52,509 nt of DNA from DASQFY01 sp036397815. Lineage in GTDB: Bacteria; Chloroflexota; Limnocylindria; QHBO01. Location: positions 1-52,509 of the forward strand of contig DASWIE010000126.1 in NCBI GenBank assembly GCA_036397815.1, given 5' to 3'. The position numbers and the translations under genes were made by a program. The notes under the pieces are model-generated. The model searched no databases. It saw nothing but the letters and a program-made list of their open reading frames with translations, and had not been told where the DNA came from. This document shows positions 33,450 to 43,072 of the stretch, piece after piece. Numbering within the stretch: the stretch's first letter is position 1; each line of letters starts with the position of its first letter.

Positions 33450-34639
33450 CCGGCGTCCACCCCGGCAGCGACCCCGGCGGCAACGAATGCCTGCTCCAGG
33501 TCGGCGATCAGGTCGTCGGCCGCCTCGATCCCGACCGAGAGGCGGATGAGCCCGGGCGGGACCGCCAGCGGCGATTCGGCGACGGACAGGTGGGTCATCG
33601 CCGCCGGCAGCTCGATCAGGGACTCGACCGCACCGAGCGACTCGGCGAGCGTGAAGAGCCTCGTCGTCGCCGCCAGCCGGCGCGTGACCGGCTCATCTGC
33701 CGTCAGCTCGAAGCTGACGATTGCGCCGGGCAGCCGCATCTGGCGCTCGACCAGCTCACGCTGCGGATGATCCGGGAAGCCGGGCCAGTGAACACGAGCC
33801 ACGCCGGCCCGTCGCTGCAGCCAGGTCGCCACCGCCGCGGCGTTCGCGCAGGCACGATCCATGCGGATCGCCAGCGTGCGCAGGCCACGCAGCACCAGCC
33901 AGCAGTCGAACGGGCTCGGCACGGCGCCGGCTGCGTTCTGGTGGAAGCGCAGGGTGGCAGCCACGTCGTCGCGGCTCGTCGCAACCAGCCCGCCGATCAC
34001 GTCGGAGTGGCCGCCGAGGTACTTGGTGGCCGAATGCAGGACGAGGTCCGCACCCAGCTCCAGCGGGCGGGTCAGATAGGGCGTGGCGAACGTGCTGTCG
34101 ACCACCGTCAGGGCCCCGCTCGTGGCTGCCAGCCGGGCGACGGCGCTGATGTCGACCACCTTCAGCAATGGATTGGTGGGCGTCTCGATCCAGACCATGC
34201 GCGCCGGCGGCGCCGTCCCGTCGCCGGCGAGGGCGGCCGCCACCGCGTCGAGGTCGCGCAGGTCGACCGCATCGGTCTGCACGCCGTAGCGGCGCCACAC
34301 CTTGTCGGCAAGGCGCCAGGTGCCGCCGTACACGTCATCCGAGACCACAAGCCGGTCGCCGGGGTCGAGCAGGTAGAGGATGTTCTGGGTGGCGGCCAGC
34401 CCGGATGCGAAGGCGATCCCATGAGCCGCACCCTCCAGCGCGGCGATCGCAGCCTCCAACGCGCGACGGGTCGGGTTATCGCTGCGGCCGTACTCGAAGC
34501 CGTCCCGCGTCTGGCCCACCGCGTCCTGCTTGAAGGTGGTGCTCATCTGGATGGCGGGCACCACCGCCCCGGTGGCCGGATCCGGATCAGCGCTGACATG
34601 GACCGTTAGGGTCTCGAAATGGTCGTGCCGGTCGCTCAT
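33446..34639 (-). CDS. Cystathionine gamma-synthase or gamma-lyase
   Basis: A 397-aa Cys/Met-metabolism PLP enzyme (fold type I). It begins FETLTVHVSADPDPATGAVV, has YGRSDNPTRRALEAAIAALE and DSTFATPYLTRPLELGADLV, and the PLP Lys is in HSATKYLGGHSD. Synthase and lyase cannot be separated by eye. With the cystathionine beta-synthase-like gene at 41136 the window could hold both halves of transsulfuration, in which case the lyase reading is likelier. Overlaps neighbours on both sides by 4 bp. Confidence 0.88.
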   Translation of the reverse strand: MSDRHDHFETLTVHVSADPDPATGAVVPAIQMSTTFKQDAVGQTRDGFEYGRSDNPTRRALEAAIAALEGAAHGIAFASGLAATQNILYLLDPGDRLVVSDDVYGGTWRLADKVWRRYGVQTDAVDLRDLDAVAAALAGDGTAPPARMVWIETPTNPLLKVVDISAVARLAATSGALTVVDSTFATPYLTRPLELGADLVLHSATKYLGGHSDVIGGLVATSRDDVAATLRFHQNAAGAVPSPFDCWLVLRGLRTLAIRMDRACANAAAVATWLQRRAGVARVHWPGFPDHPQRELVERQMRLPGAIVSFELTADEPVTRRLAATTRLFTLAESLGAVESLIELPAAMTHLSVAESPLAVPPGLIRLSVGIEAADDLIADLEQAFVAAGVAAGVDAG

Positions 34640-35298
34640 GCCGGCATCACTGGCTCATCACTCAGCTCGCGACGGACCGCCACGATGACGGCAACGAACG
34701 TCGCAACCAGGGCGTAGGCACCGCCGGCAGCGACCAGCGACGCCGGCAGGAGACTTCCCGTATCGAGACCACCTTGCGTCCCGGGCAGATTGACGGCCAC
34801 GACGAGGCCGCTGACGAGCGCCCCGGCGACCGCGAAGAGAAGCGGCGGCAGGCTTGCATATCGCGGGGCGATCAGCACGCCGAAGCTGGCCGCCGCACAG
34901 CCCACGACGATCGCGAAGAGGCCAGCGGTCGGGCCGATGAGCTGCCAGCTGAAGGTCGCGAAGCGCTCGACCGCCCATGCGTGCAGGGACGCCTCGAGCA
35001 GCCCGGCCAGGACCAGGCCCGCGATCGCAAGCGCCAACGCCGTCCAGGAGATCCGCAGCCATCGGCCGAAGAACAGGCGGGCAAGGAGCACGACGCCCCC
35101 CAGGACCACGCCACCCCAAATCAAAGGCTGGATCATGAACTGCGCGGGGAGGGCGGTCACCAGCGGAAGCGTCAGATAGGCGCTGGCGGCGTACCACCCG
35201 AACGACGCCAACCCCCAGAGCCAGGGGGCCGCTGCACCCAGCCGCCAGAACTCGGCGCGTTCCGCACCCATCACCGCCGGACCTGCTGGCAGGGCCAT
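34636..35298 (-). CDS. Six-helix integral membrane protein
   Basis: A 220-aa protein with six hydrophobic segments at about residues 26-46, 50-75, 83-105, 115-140, 148-168 and 182-206, short loops and a small N-terminal domain. No catalytic motif seen. It starts 13 bp after mmsA and its stop overlaps the next start, so it belongs to the mmsA-to-32919 operon. Family unknown to me. Confidence 0.6.
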   Translation of the reverse strand: MALPAGPAVMGAERAEFWRLGAAAPWLWGLASFGWYAASAYLTLPLVTALPAQFMIQPLIWGGVVLGGVVLLARLFFGRWLRISWTALALAIAGLVLAGLLEASLHAWAVERFATFSWQLIGPTAGLFAIVVGCAAASFGVLIAPRYASLPPLLFAVAGALVSGLVVAVNLPGTQGGLDTGSLLPASLVAAGGAYALVATFVAVIVAVRRELSDEPVMPA

Positions 35299-35311
35299 GG
35301 GAGAAGGTGCG

Positions 35312-36850
<1,539 letters not shown>

Positions 36851-36880
36851 GTGCTCTGCACTCCTGAACTCACCGAGCAC

Positions 36881-36886
36881 ACCATA
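36881..36886 (-). promoter_or_regulatory. -10 element TATGGT of mmsA
   Basis: TATGGT on the minus strand 30 bp before the ATG, in the 56-bp gap after the large regulator; it gives a short leader with an AGGAG site. Confidence 0.4.
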
Positions 36887-36906
36887 CTCCGGGCTTCCCC
36901 GTGGTG

Positions 36907-39849
36907 TCAGGTGCCATTCAGGCGGTGCACACCGTGCGGTATGGCGGGCACCTGCGATGAGAGAGCAACGGTCTCGTGCCGCATCGTCGTTGGGGGGAGC
37001 GTGGTCGCGACCCAGCTCGCGATCTCGGTCCTGCGGGCCGCACCCAGCTTGTCGAGGATATGCTCGACGTGTGAGCTGATCGTCCTGGGCGCCACCGAGA
37101 GCTCGGTGGCGATCTCGCCGTTCGTCAGACCGCCGGCAATCAGCCGCGCAACTTCGTACTCGCGAACGGTGAGCGGATGCCAGCCCGGCTCCTCCGTGGC
37201 GTGGCGTCGGCTCAGGCGCTCCAGCTCCGCGATCCGCGCCAGGAGGGGCGGGCTTCGCAGTCCTTCGGCGGCGGCGCGAACTTCCGCAATGAGCCTCACG
37301 GCCTCGACGACGCGGCCCAGGCGCAGCATGCAGCCTGCAAGGTCGAGGCGAGCCCACAGCGTCTCCCACGTCCTCCCGCGTGCGCCCCATCCGCGCACGG
37401 CTCGCTCGAGCGACGAGCGCGCGGCGGCAAGGCTCCCGGCTGCAAGCGCCACGAGTCCCGAGGCGTGGTCGAGCGCCGGCGAGGGCTGGCTTGCGCCAAG
37501 CAGGGCGGCCGCATCGGCGGCCCAGCGTTCCGCTTCAGCGGGGCGCCCCGCCGCGATCCGCGCCCGCACGCCGGTGACCACGAACGGCGCGAACCGAGCA
37601 CGCTCGCCGCTGCGGCTCGCCAGCGCGAGCGCATCGTCCGTGCGGCCGATCGCCTGCTCGTGGTCACCAGCCACCACCGCAAGCTCTGCCAGCCCCCACG
37701 AAGCAGCCAGCACGAAGTCGGGAACGCCCGCCATCTCCCCGAAAGCTTCGGCCGCTCCGAGATGGGTGGCAGCGGTCGCGGAGTCTCCGCGCACCAGGGC
37801 CGTGTAGCCGATCGGCCAGCGCGCCATCACTGCGGCCCGCTCGCAGCCACGATCGGCCAGCGCATGCTCTCCCAGGGCCACCGCCTCGTCCCACCGACCG
37901 TTGGCCCACGCCACCAACGCTCCGGTCGCGGCCATGACATGGGCGCAGTGCGACTGGTCGATGGCGTCGGCGTAGCGCAGGCCCTCGTCGATCAGCGCCG
38001 CCGCTCGCGGATACTCCATGACGCGTGCCGCCATGACCGCCCCGTCCCGATAGGCGGTCACCCCGCCGTCCTCGAAGCCGCGCTCGCGCGCCTCAAGGGC
38101 AACCGTCGCGATGCGGGTCAGGCCGTCATCCGGGAGCCCGTCGAGCGCCTCCAGCATGCCGTCGAGTGAGGCGATCCACAGGATCGCCTCCTCATCTTCC
38201 GCCGCGCGGCCGGCCTCGGATCCGGACGCGATGGCTGCGCGCGCGGCGTCGAGGTCCAGCTGGTCGAGGGAGGCGTACGCCGCCTCGACCATGAGTCTGG
38301 CACGCACGCTGCTGGTGGGGGAACCGGGGGGCAGGGCCGCCAGCTCCTCCGTCGCCGCGCGGATGGCTGACTGGCGCTCGGCAATGGGTCGCGCCCGGCG
38401 TCGGGCCATGCCGATGAGCATCACCAGCTGCGCCGCGGCAGCGACCACGTCCCCGGCCGCCATGTAGCGCGACCGAGCCTCGCGCGCCGCCCAATCGCAG
38501 ACGTCGTTCTCCTCAACGGCAGCCGCCTCGACCGCGAACGCCTCGAGGATCTCGGCCTGCTCAGCCACCGGCAGGTCGGCGGACAGGAGGTCGACGGCGC
38601 GGCGGTACAGGTCGAACGCCTCGCGGTGAGACGAGAGCCGAGACGCAACGCGCGCCCCCTGGAGCGCCGAGCGAAACGCCTGCGCGGTCATGCCGGCACG
38701 CTCGTAATGCAGTGAGGCGTGGATCTCCGAGGCGCCTTCCAACTCCCTGCCGAACTCGCCGGCGCGCGCGTGCAATCGGCGCCGCTCGGTCCCGGGAAGA
38801 CTGCGATACAGGACGTCGCGCAGGACCTGGTGGCGAAAGTCGTACAGGCCGCGAAGCCCCGGCGGCTCCAGAAAGTGTTCGTCGAGCAGCTCGCGGAGCG
38901 GCGCATCGAGCGTGTCAGCCGGCACGTCCATGATGCCCGCCAGGACATCGGGGACAAAGCAGCGACCGATCACCGCCCCCGAGCGGGCCACCAGCTGGGC
39001 ATCGGGGGAGAGGCGCCGAATGCGCTGCAGGATGGCGTCCTCGAGTGTGTCGGGGACATCGGCGTCCCGAATCAGGCGGCCGTCGATCCGCTCGCCGTCG
39101 GCTATCGCACCTAACAGCTCCTCGACGTGCAGCGGGACCCCATCGGTCCGTTCGTAGACGGCGGCGACGACGTCGCGCGGGGCGGGCAGCCCAGTGTCCA
39201 GGATGAGGGTGGTCATGAGCGCCGTCTGCTCGAGGTTCAGCGGAGCGAGCTGCGCCTCCTCGGCCGTGCGCTGTGTCAGGAGTCTCGCACGCCATTCGCG
39301 CAGGAGCGCATCCGGTGAGAGCTCGTCGGTTCGATAAGCGCCGACGAGGAGCAACGGGCGGTCGCGTGCGGCACGTGCAAGCTCGGTGAGGATCTCGAGG
39401 CTGAGGTCGTCGGCCCATTGAAGGTCGTCGAATGCCAGCATCGTCGGTCCGTCGAGCGCCGCAACCAACAGATCGACGGCCTGGAGAATCAGCACCCGCC
39501 GTTTCGGGTGGGGTGCGGAGATGTTCTCGTCGGCGAGCTCCAGGAGGCTGCGGCCGAGCTCCACCCAGGGCTCGTACCGGGTCATCGAGCGGGCCATGTC
39601 GAGGAGCGAGGCGGCCGGGACGTCACGGTCCTGAGGAGCAAGGAAGCCGCCGGCCGTGCGGAAGCCCGCACCGAGCGCCTTGGTCTCGATGGCGCCCAGC
39701 AGTCGCGATTTTCCGATCCCGGCCTCGCCAGCCAGCAGCAGGAACTGCCGTCGGCCGGCCGCCGCCTCCTCGAGGCGACGCTCCGCCAGGTCGAGCAGGT
39801 CATCCCTGCCGATCAGGATCGGAGAGAGTCGGGCACCGATTCGAGGCAT
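36907..39849 (-). CDS. Large LuxR-family ATP-binding regulator (LAL type)
   Basis: A 980-aa regulator. The N-terminal P-loop ATPase has Walker A GEAGIGKS (41-48) and Walker B MLAFDDLQWADD (about 137-148). The centre (about 370-890) is helical and Ala/Arg-rich, probably TPR-like repeats for ligand or protein binding. The C-terminal LuxR helix-turn-helix (about 890-950: LTVREYEVARLIAGGLTNGE, RTISSHVEHILDKLG) binds DNA. Such regulators (MalT/LAL) usually activate transcription on ligand plus ATP binding. It is followed by mmsA (56 bp) and divergent from the 40037 cluster; either could be its target. TAGACT is 6 nt upstream of the ATG. Confidence 0.87.
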   Translation of the reverse strand: MPRIGARLSPILIGRDDLLDLAERRLEEAAAGRRQFLLLAGEAGIGKSRLLGAIETKALGAGFRTAGGFLAPQDRDVPAASLLDMARSMTRYEPWVELGRSLLELADENISAPHPKRRVLILQAVDLLVAALDGPTMLAFDDLQWADDLSLEILTELARAARDRPLLLVGAYRTDELSPDALLREWRARLLTQRTAEEAQLAPLNLEQTALMTTLILDTGLPAPRDVVAAVYERTDGVPLHVEELLGAIADGERIDGRLIRDADVPDTLEDAILQRIRRLSPDAQLVARSGAVIGRCFVPDVLAGIMDVPADTLDAPLRELLDEHFLEPPGLRGLYDFRHQVLRDVLYRSLPGTERRRLHARAGEFGRELEGASEIHASLHYERAGMTAQAFRSALQGARVASRLSSHREAFDLYRRAVDLLSADLPVAEQAEILEAFAVEAAAVEENDVCDWAAREARSRYMAAGDVVAAAAQLVMLIGMARRRARPIAERQSAIRAATEELAALPPGSPTSSVRARLMVEAAYASLDQLDLDAARAAIASGSEAGRAAEDEEAILWIASLDGMLEALDGLPDDGLTRIATVALEARERGFEDGGVTAYRDGAVMAARVMEYPRAAALIDEGLRYADAIDQSHCAHVMAATGALVAWANGRWDEAVALGEHALADRGCERAAVMARWPIGYTALVRGDSATAATHLGAAEAFGEMAGVPDFVLAASWGLAELAVVAGDHEQAIGRTDDALALASRSGERARFAPFVVTGVRARIAAGRPAEAERWAADAAALLGASQPSPALDHASGLVALAAGSLAAARSSLERAVRGWGARGRTWETLWARLDLAGCMLRLGRVVEAVRLIAEVRAAAEGLRSPPLLARIAELERLSRRHATEEPGWHPLTVREYEVARLIAGGLTNGEIATELSVAPRTISSHVEHILDKLGAARRTEIASWVATTLPPTTMRHETVALSSQVPAIPHGVHRLNGT

Positions 39850-39855
39850 GCAACG

Positions 39856-39861
39856 AGTCTA
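39856..39861 (-). promoter_or_regulatory. -10 element TAGACT of the LuxR-type ATPase regulator
   Basis: TAGACT on the minus strand, 6 nt before the ATG at 39849; leaderless arrangement. Confidence 0.5.
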
Positions 39862-39880
39862 GCCACCGCGCCAAGGGGGT

Positions 39881-39966
39881 CATCGGTCGAATGACCGATG
39901 CCTGGCACCGCTGGCGTCTAACGGGACTCAGATCGTCGGTTGGACTTCTCTGTGGTCATCGGTCAT
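39881..39966. promoter_or_regulatory. Dyad CATCGGTC / GACCGATG and third copy in divergent region
   Basis: CATCGGTC (39881-39888) and GACCGATG (39893-39900) form a perfect 8-bp dyad with a 4-bp spacer, and GGTCATCGGTCA recurs at 39954-39965. These are three copies of the window-wide octamer in 86 bp, the densest cluster seen, upstream of the large regulator. Candidate operator. Confidence 0.45.
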
Positions 39967-40036
39967 CCAGGCGATGACAGCGTCATGCCGGCTCCGCAGT
40001 CTGGCTACCGAAGGCACCCCGTACCGAAGGTGATTG

Positions 40037-40285
40037 ATGGCCAAGTTCATGGATGTCCACTCCGGGTTCGTCGGCGTGACGGCCCAGCAACTGAAGGAAG
40101 CGCATGAGCGCGACCTCGCGATCGAGGGGGACGAGGGGGTGCATTTCGAGCGCGCCTGGCTGGATCCGGAGAGGGGGAAGGTCTTCTGCCTGGCGACCGG
40201 CCCGACTCGGGAGGCGGTGATGCGCGTTCACGAACGTGCCGGCCACCCGACACGCGAGGTCTACGAGCTCCAGGTAGAGGTCTGA
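40037..40285 (+). CDS. SCO4226-like (DUF4242) nickel-binding protein
   Basis: An 82-aa protein of the DUF4242/SCO4226 family, whose Streptomyces member binds nickel. The sequence has MDVHSGF, then LKEAHERDLAIEGDEGVHFE and AWLDPERGKVFCLATGPT, the family's strand-helix order, with His residues that could coordinate metal. ATG at 40037 is preceded by a GAAGGTG-type site; a TTG one codon upstream is an unlikely alternative. It is the first gene of a small cluster divergent from the LuxR-type regulator. Confidence 0.8.
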   Translation: MAKFMDVHSGFVGVTAQQLKEAHERDLAIEGDEGVHFERAWLDPERGKVFCLATGPTREAVMRVHERAGHPTREVYELQVEV

Positions 40286-40314
40286 TCCGCGTAGCACACA
40301 GGAGGAAAAATCGC

Positions 40315-40851
40315 ATGCCCAGCCCTTCCGCCAGCCGTCTGCTGACGGCCCTCGTCGTGGCAATCTCGCTCGCCGGCGTGGCATGGACCACGGTTCTGGC
40401 CGCACCCTCTGATCTGGCTCGCGCGAAGGCGGCCACCGCGCGGTTCAACAGCCTGACCCAGGCCGCCGCAGCCGGCTATGGCCTCCCGCCATCCGGACCC
40501 CTGCACGAGTGCATCGCCTCGTTCGTGGCGAGCGAGGGTGCCATGGGCTTTCACTACATCAACGGCGCTCTGCTCGACACCGTCCTCGATCCCACCGCGC
40601 CCGAGGCGCTCGTCTACGCCGAGAAGGCGAACGGAGAGCTGGAGCTGGTAGCGCTCGAGTACGTCGTCTTCAAGGAACCGTGGGACGCCGAGAACGACCA
40701 TCCCCCGATGCTGTTCGACGAGATGTTCATGGAGATCCCGGCGCCGAACCGCTACGAGATCCCGGCCTTCTACGCCCTGCACGCCTGGGTCTGGCAGGAC
40801 AATCCGGCCGGCACGTTCAAGGCGTTCAATCCGGACGTCTCCTGCGATTGA
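40315..40851 (+). CDS. Secreted protein of unknown function
   Basis: A 178-aa exported protein. Start at 40315 has a strong AGGAGG site 9 nt upstream. Residues 1 to about 30 are a signal peptide (LLTALVVAISLAGVAWTTVLA). The mature part has HECIASFVASEGAMGFHYIN, LEYVVFKEPWDAENDHPPML, and AFYALHAWVWQDNPAGTFKA, with two Cys that could form a disulfide (C67 region and near the C-terminus). The pattern recurs in soil bacteria as an uncharacterised family as far as I recall, but I give no function. It sits in the cluster with the nickel-binding-like gene. Confidence 0.7.
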   Translation: MPSPSASRLLTALVVAISLAGVAWTTVLAAPSDLARAKAATARFNSLTQAAAAGYGLPPSGPLHECIASFVASEGAMGFHYINGALLDTVLDPTAPEALVYAEKANGELELVALEYVVFKEPWDAENDHPPMLFDEMFMEIPAPNRYEIPAFYALHAWVWQDNPAGTFKAFNPDVSCD

Positions 40852-40858
40852 CGGCGCC

Positions 40859-41086
40859 ATGAACACTCATTTCGTCGAATTCGCGGCTCGTGAGCGACAG
40901 GCAGGATTCCTGCGGGAGGCCCAGAACCAGCGCCTCGCCGATCTGGCGCGGTCGGGACGTCGGTGGCACCCATCCCAGTTGCTGGCCACACTGGCGGGAG
41001 TCGTTCGCGGCCTCCACCGATCCGAGAGGGCGATCAGCACGCGCTACCAGGACGCCCGTAGCCACCCATGGCTGGACCCGCGCTGA
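40859..41086 (+). CDS. Small hypothetical protein (75 aa)
   Basis: A 75-aa basic protein beginning MNTHFVEFAARERQAGFLRE, 7 bp after the secreted protein. It has a predicted helix (RERQAGFLREAQNQRLADLA) and a basic C-terminal half and no membrane segment. The tight spacing and codon pattern support translation. A terminator follows. Function unknown; last gene of the 40037 cluster. Confidence 0.55.
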   Translation: MNTHFVEFAARERQAGFLREAQNQRLADLARSGRRWHPSQLLATLAGVVRGLHRSERAISTRYQDARSHPWLDPR

Positions 41087-41107
41087 GCTGGTGACCGAGC
41101 TGCAATC

Positions 41108-41136
41108 GCGAGGCCGCTCACCACGGGCGGCCTCGC
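41108..41136. terminator. Bidirectional hairpin between convergent genes
   Basis: GCGAGGCCGC and GCGGCCTCGC pair over 10 bp around a 9-nt loop. It lies between the end of the 40859 gene and the stop of the minus-strand cystathionine beta-synthase-like gene, whose last codon it touches. No T-run on either strand. Confidence 0.6.
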
Positions 41137-42158
41137 TATTGTGGGGGGCGGACCTCGCCGCGCTTGACCACGACGGACGGCCGGGTGGCTCGCCAGTCGT
41201 AGTCCGCCACTCGCTCGTCTGGGCCGAGCAGGCCCACCTCCCGCAGCCAGGCGTCGTTGTAGAGCTTGGCCACGTAGTTGCGGCCACTGTCCGGCAGCAG
41301 CACCACGACGAGCGCGTCCGGATCGTCCAGGTCACGGGCGACCTGCAGCGCTGCCCACAGGGCGGTCCCGCATGACTCCCCCATCAGGATCCCTTCGGTG
41401 GCCGTGGCCTGGCGCGCGGTCAGCATCGAGTCGCGATCGCTGACCCGCAGAATCAGGTCGCAGACGTCCGCGTCATAGGTCGTCGGCCAGAAGTCTTCAC
41501 CGATCCCCTCGGTCAGGTACTGATGCGGCACGTCGCCGGAGTAGACGCTTCCCGCCGGGTCGGCGCCGATGATGACGATCTCGGGGTTCCACTCACGAAG
41601 GAAGCGGCCGGCACCGCTGATCGTGCCGCCCGTGCCCAGCCCGGCCACGAAGTGCGTGACGCGCCCGCCCGTCTCGTCCCAGATCTCAGGGCCGGTGGTC
41701 AGGTAATGCGCCTCGTTGTTGGCCGGGTTCGCGTACTGGTCGGGCTTCCAGGCGCCCGGCGTCTCGCGCGCCAGCCGATCGGAGACCCGGTAGTAGGAGC
41801 GCTCGTCATCGGGCTCGACATCGGTCGGGCAGATGACCACTTCGGCGCCGTAAGCCTCCAACAGCGCGCGCTTCTCGGGCGACTGCTTGTCGGGCATGAC
41901 GAAGATGCACCGATAGCCCCGGATCGCGGCGGCCATCGCCAGCCCCACGCCGGTGTTGCCGCTGGTCGGCTCGACGATGACGCCGCCGGGCTCCAGCAGC
42001 CCGGCTCGCTCCGCCGCCTCGATCATCGGCACCGCGATCCGGTCCTTCACCGATCCGCCCGGATTCATGTGCTCGAGCTTGGCGACGATGCGTGCATCGA
42101 GGCCGGACGCCAGCCGGTCGAGCGCCACCAGCGGCGTGGCGCCGACGGCGGCGGTCAC
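41136..42158 (-). CDS. Cystathionine beta-synthase-like enzyme without CBS domains
   Basis: A 340-aa fold-type II PLP enzyme. PLP Lys is K38 in NPGGSVKDRIA, the Asn loop PTSGNTGVGLAMA and the phosphate loop AGLGTGGTISGAGRFL are present. EGIGEDFWPTTYD is a signature of cystathionine beta-synthases rather than plain cysteine synthases. The C-terminal pair of CBS regulatory domains, usual at about 330-460, is missing; the protein ends shortly after the catalytic core. It would join serine and homocysteine to cystathionine. GTG 42158 or TTG 42167 are possible starts, 14-22 bp after lgt. Confidence 0.83.
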   Translation of the reverse strand: MTAAVGATPLVALDRLASGLDARIVAKLEHMNPGGSVKDRIAVPMIEAAERAGLLEPGGVIVEPTSGNTGVGLAMAAAIRGYRCIFVMPDKQSPEKRALLEAYGAEVVICPTDVEPDDERSYYRVSDRLARETPGAWKPDQYANPANNEAHYLTTGPEIWDETGGRVTHFVAGLGTGGTISGAGRFLREWNPEIVIIGADPAGSVYSGDVPHQYLTEGIGEDFWPTTYDADVCDLILRVSDRDSMLTARQATATEGILMGESCGTALWAALQVARDLDDPDALVVVLLPDSGRNYVAKLYNDAWLREVGLLGPDERVADYDWRATRPSVVVKRGEVRPPQ

Positions 42159-42180
42159 ATCGGGCAAGATTCCGGTCCGG

Positions 42181-43059
42181 TCAGCCAGGCTGCGCCTCCG
42201 CGGTGGCGTCGGGCGGCGCGGCGTCCGCATCGGTCTCGTCGGAGCGTCTCATCCAGGCGCCTGGCGTCCCCCATCCCTTCAGGTGACGCAGGAGGAGGAG
42301 GCCGCCGGCCAGGACGAACGCCCCGACCCCGATCCAGATCGCGGTGGGAACGCCGGCGATCACCCAGTTCTGCGTGCGGAAGGTCTCGAGGTAGGTGCGC
42401 ACCACGCCGTACCACATCAGGTAGATCAGGAAGACGTCACCGTCATAGAGCCGATGCGCGAACCGGCGCGAAATCCAGAGGATGAGCCCCAGCCCCACCA
42501 GGTTCAGAATCGCCTCGTAAGCAAAGAGCGGGTGGAAGCGGGCGGTCTCGACGGGGTAGAGCTGGAGGTTCATCCACTCGCCGACGCGGTGCGCGGCGTC
42601 GATCGGGATGCCCCACGGCAGGTCGGTCGGTGGTCCGTAGAGCTCCTGGTTGGCGAAGTTGCCCAGGCGACCGATCGCCTGCCCCAGCAGGACCGCGGTG
42701 GCGAAGATGTCGAACCAGCGCAGCGTGCTCAGCTTGTTGGCGCGGGTGTAGAGCCAGATCCCCAGCATGCCGCCGACGACAGCGCCGGTGATCGCCAATC
42801 CGCCCAGCCAGACCTGCGGGATGAGCGCCGGGTTGGCGGCGTAGTAGTCCCACTGGTGGATGACGTGATAGATGCGGGCGCCGATGACGCCCAGCACCAG
42901 GACCGGCAGCAGCATCGACCAGCCGTGCTCCGGGTTCTCGCCCCGGCGACGCGCCTCGCCCGCGCCCAGCGCCCCCGCCAGGAGCACGGCCGCGGCGATG
43001 ATGATCCCGTACCAGTGCACGCTGATCGGGCCGAGCCGGAAGGCGATGGGATCGATCAC
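42181..43059 (-). CDS. lgt: Prolipoprotein diacylglyceryl transferase
   Basis: A 292-aa seven-helix membrane enzyme that attaches diacylglycerol to the Cys of lipoprotein precursors. Hallmarks are HWYGIIIAAAVLLAGALG, GARIYHVIHQWDYY, and AIGRLGNFANQELYGPPTDL, the central Lgt signature with essential Arg and Asn. The GTG at 43059 is fixed by TAGAAT 7 nt upstream, where TAG is also the stop codon of the preceding transporter. The enzyme implies lipoproteins elsewhere in the genome. Confidence 0.93.
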   Translation of the reverse strand: MIDPIAFRLGPISVHWYGIIIAAAVLLAGALGAGEARRRGENPEHGWSMLLPVLVLGVIGARIYHVIHQWDYYAANPALIPQVWLGGLAITGAVVGGMLGIWLYTRANKLSTLRWFDIFATAVLLGQAIGRLGNFANQELYGPPTDLPWGIPIDAAHRVGEWMNLQLYPVETARFHPLFAYEAILNLVGLGLILWISRRFAHRLYDGDVFLIYLMWYGVVRTYLETFRTQNWVIAGVPTAIWIGVGAFVLAGGLLLLRHLKGWGTPGAWMRRSDETDADAAPPDATAEAQPG

Positions 43060-43066
43060 GCGGCGG

Positions 43067-43072
43067 ATTCTA
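43067..43072 (-). promoter_or_regulatory. -10 element TAGAAT of lgt, overlapping the MFS stop codon
   Basis: On the minus strand the MFS stop TAG (43070-43072) is the first half of TAGAAT, which ends 7 nt before the lgt GTG. Confidence 0.5.

Noticed and set aside
33434..34609. 391-codon plus-strand open frame
   Set aside because: Antisense to the cystathionine gamma-synthase/lyase, with no motif of its own.
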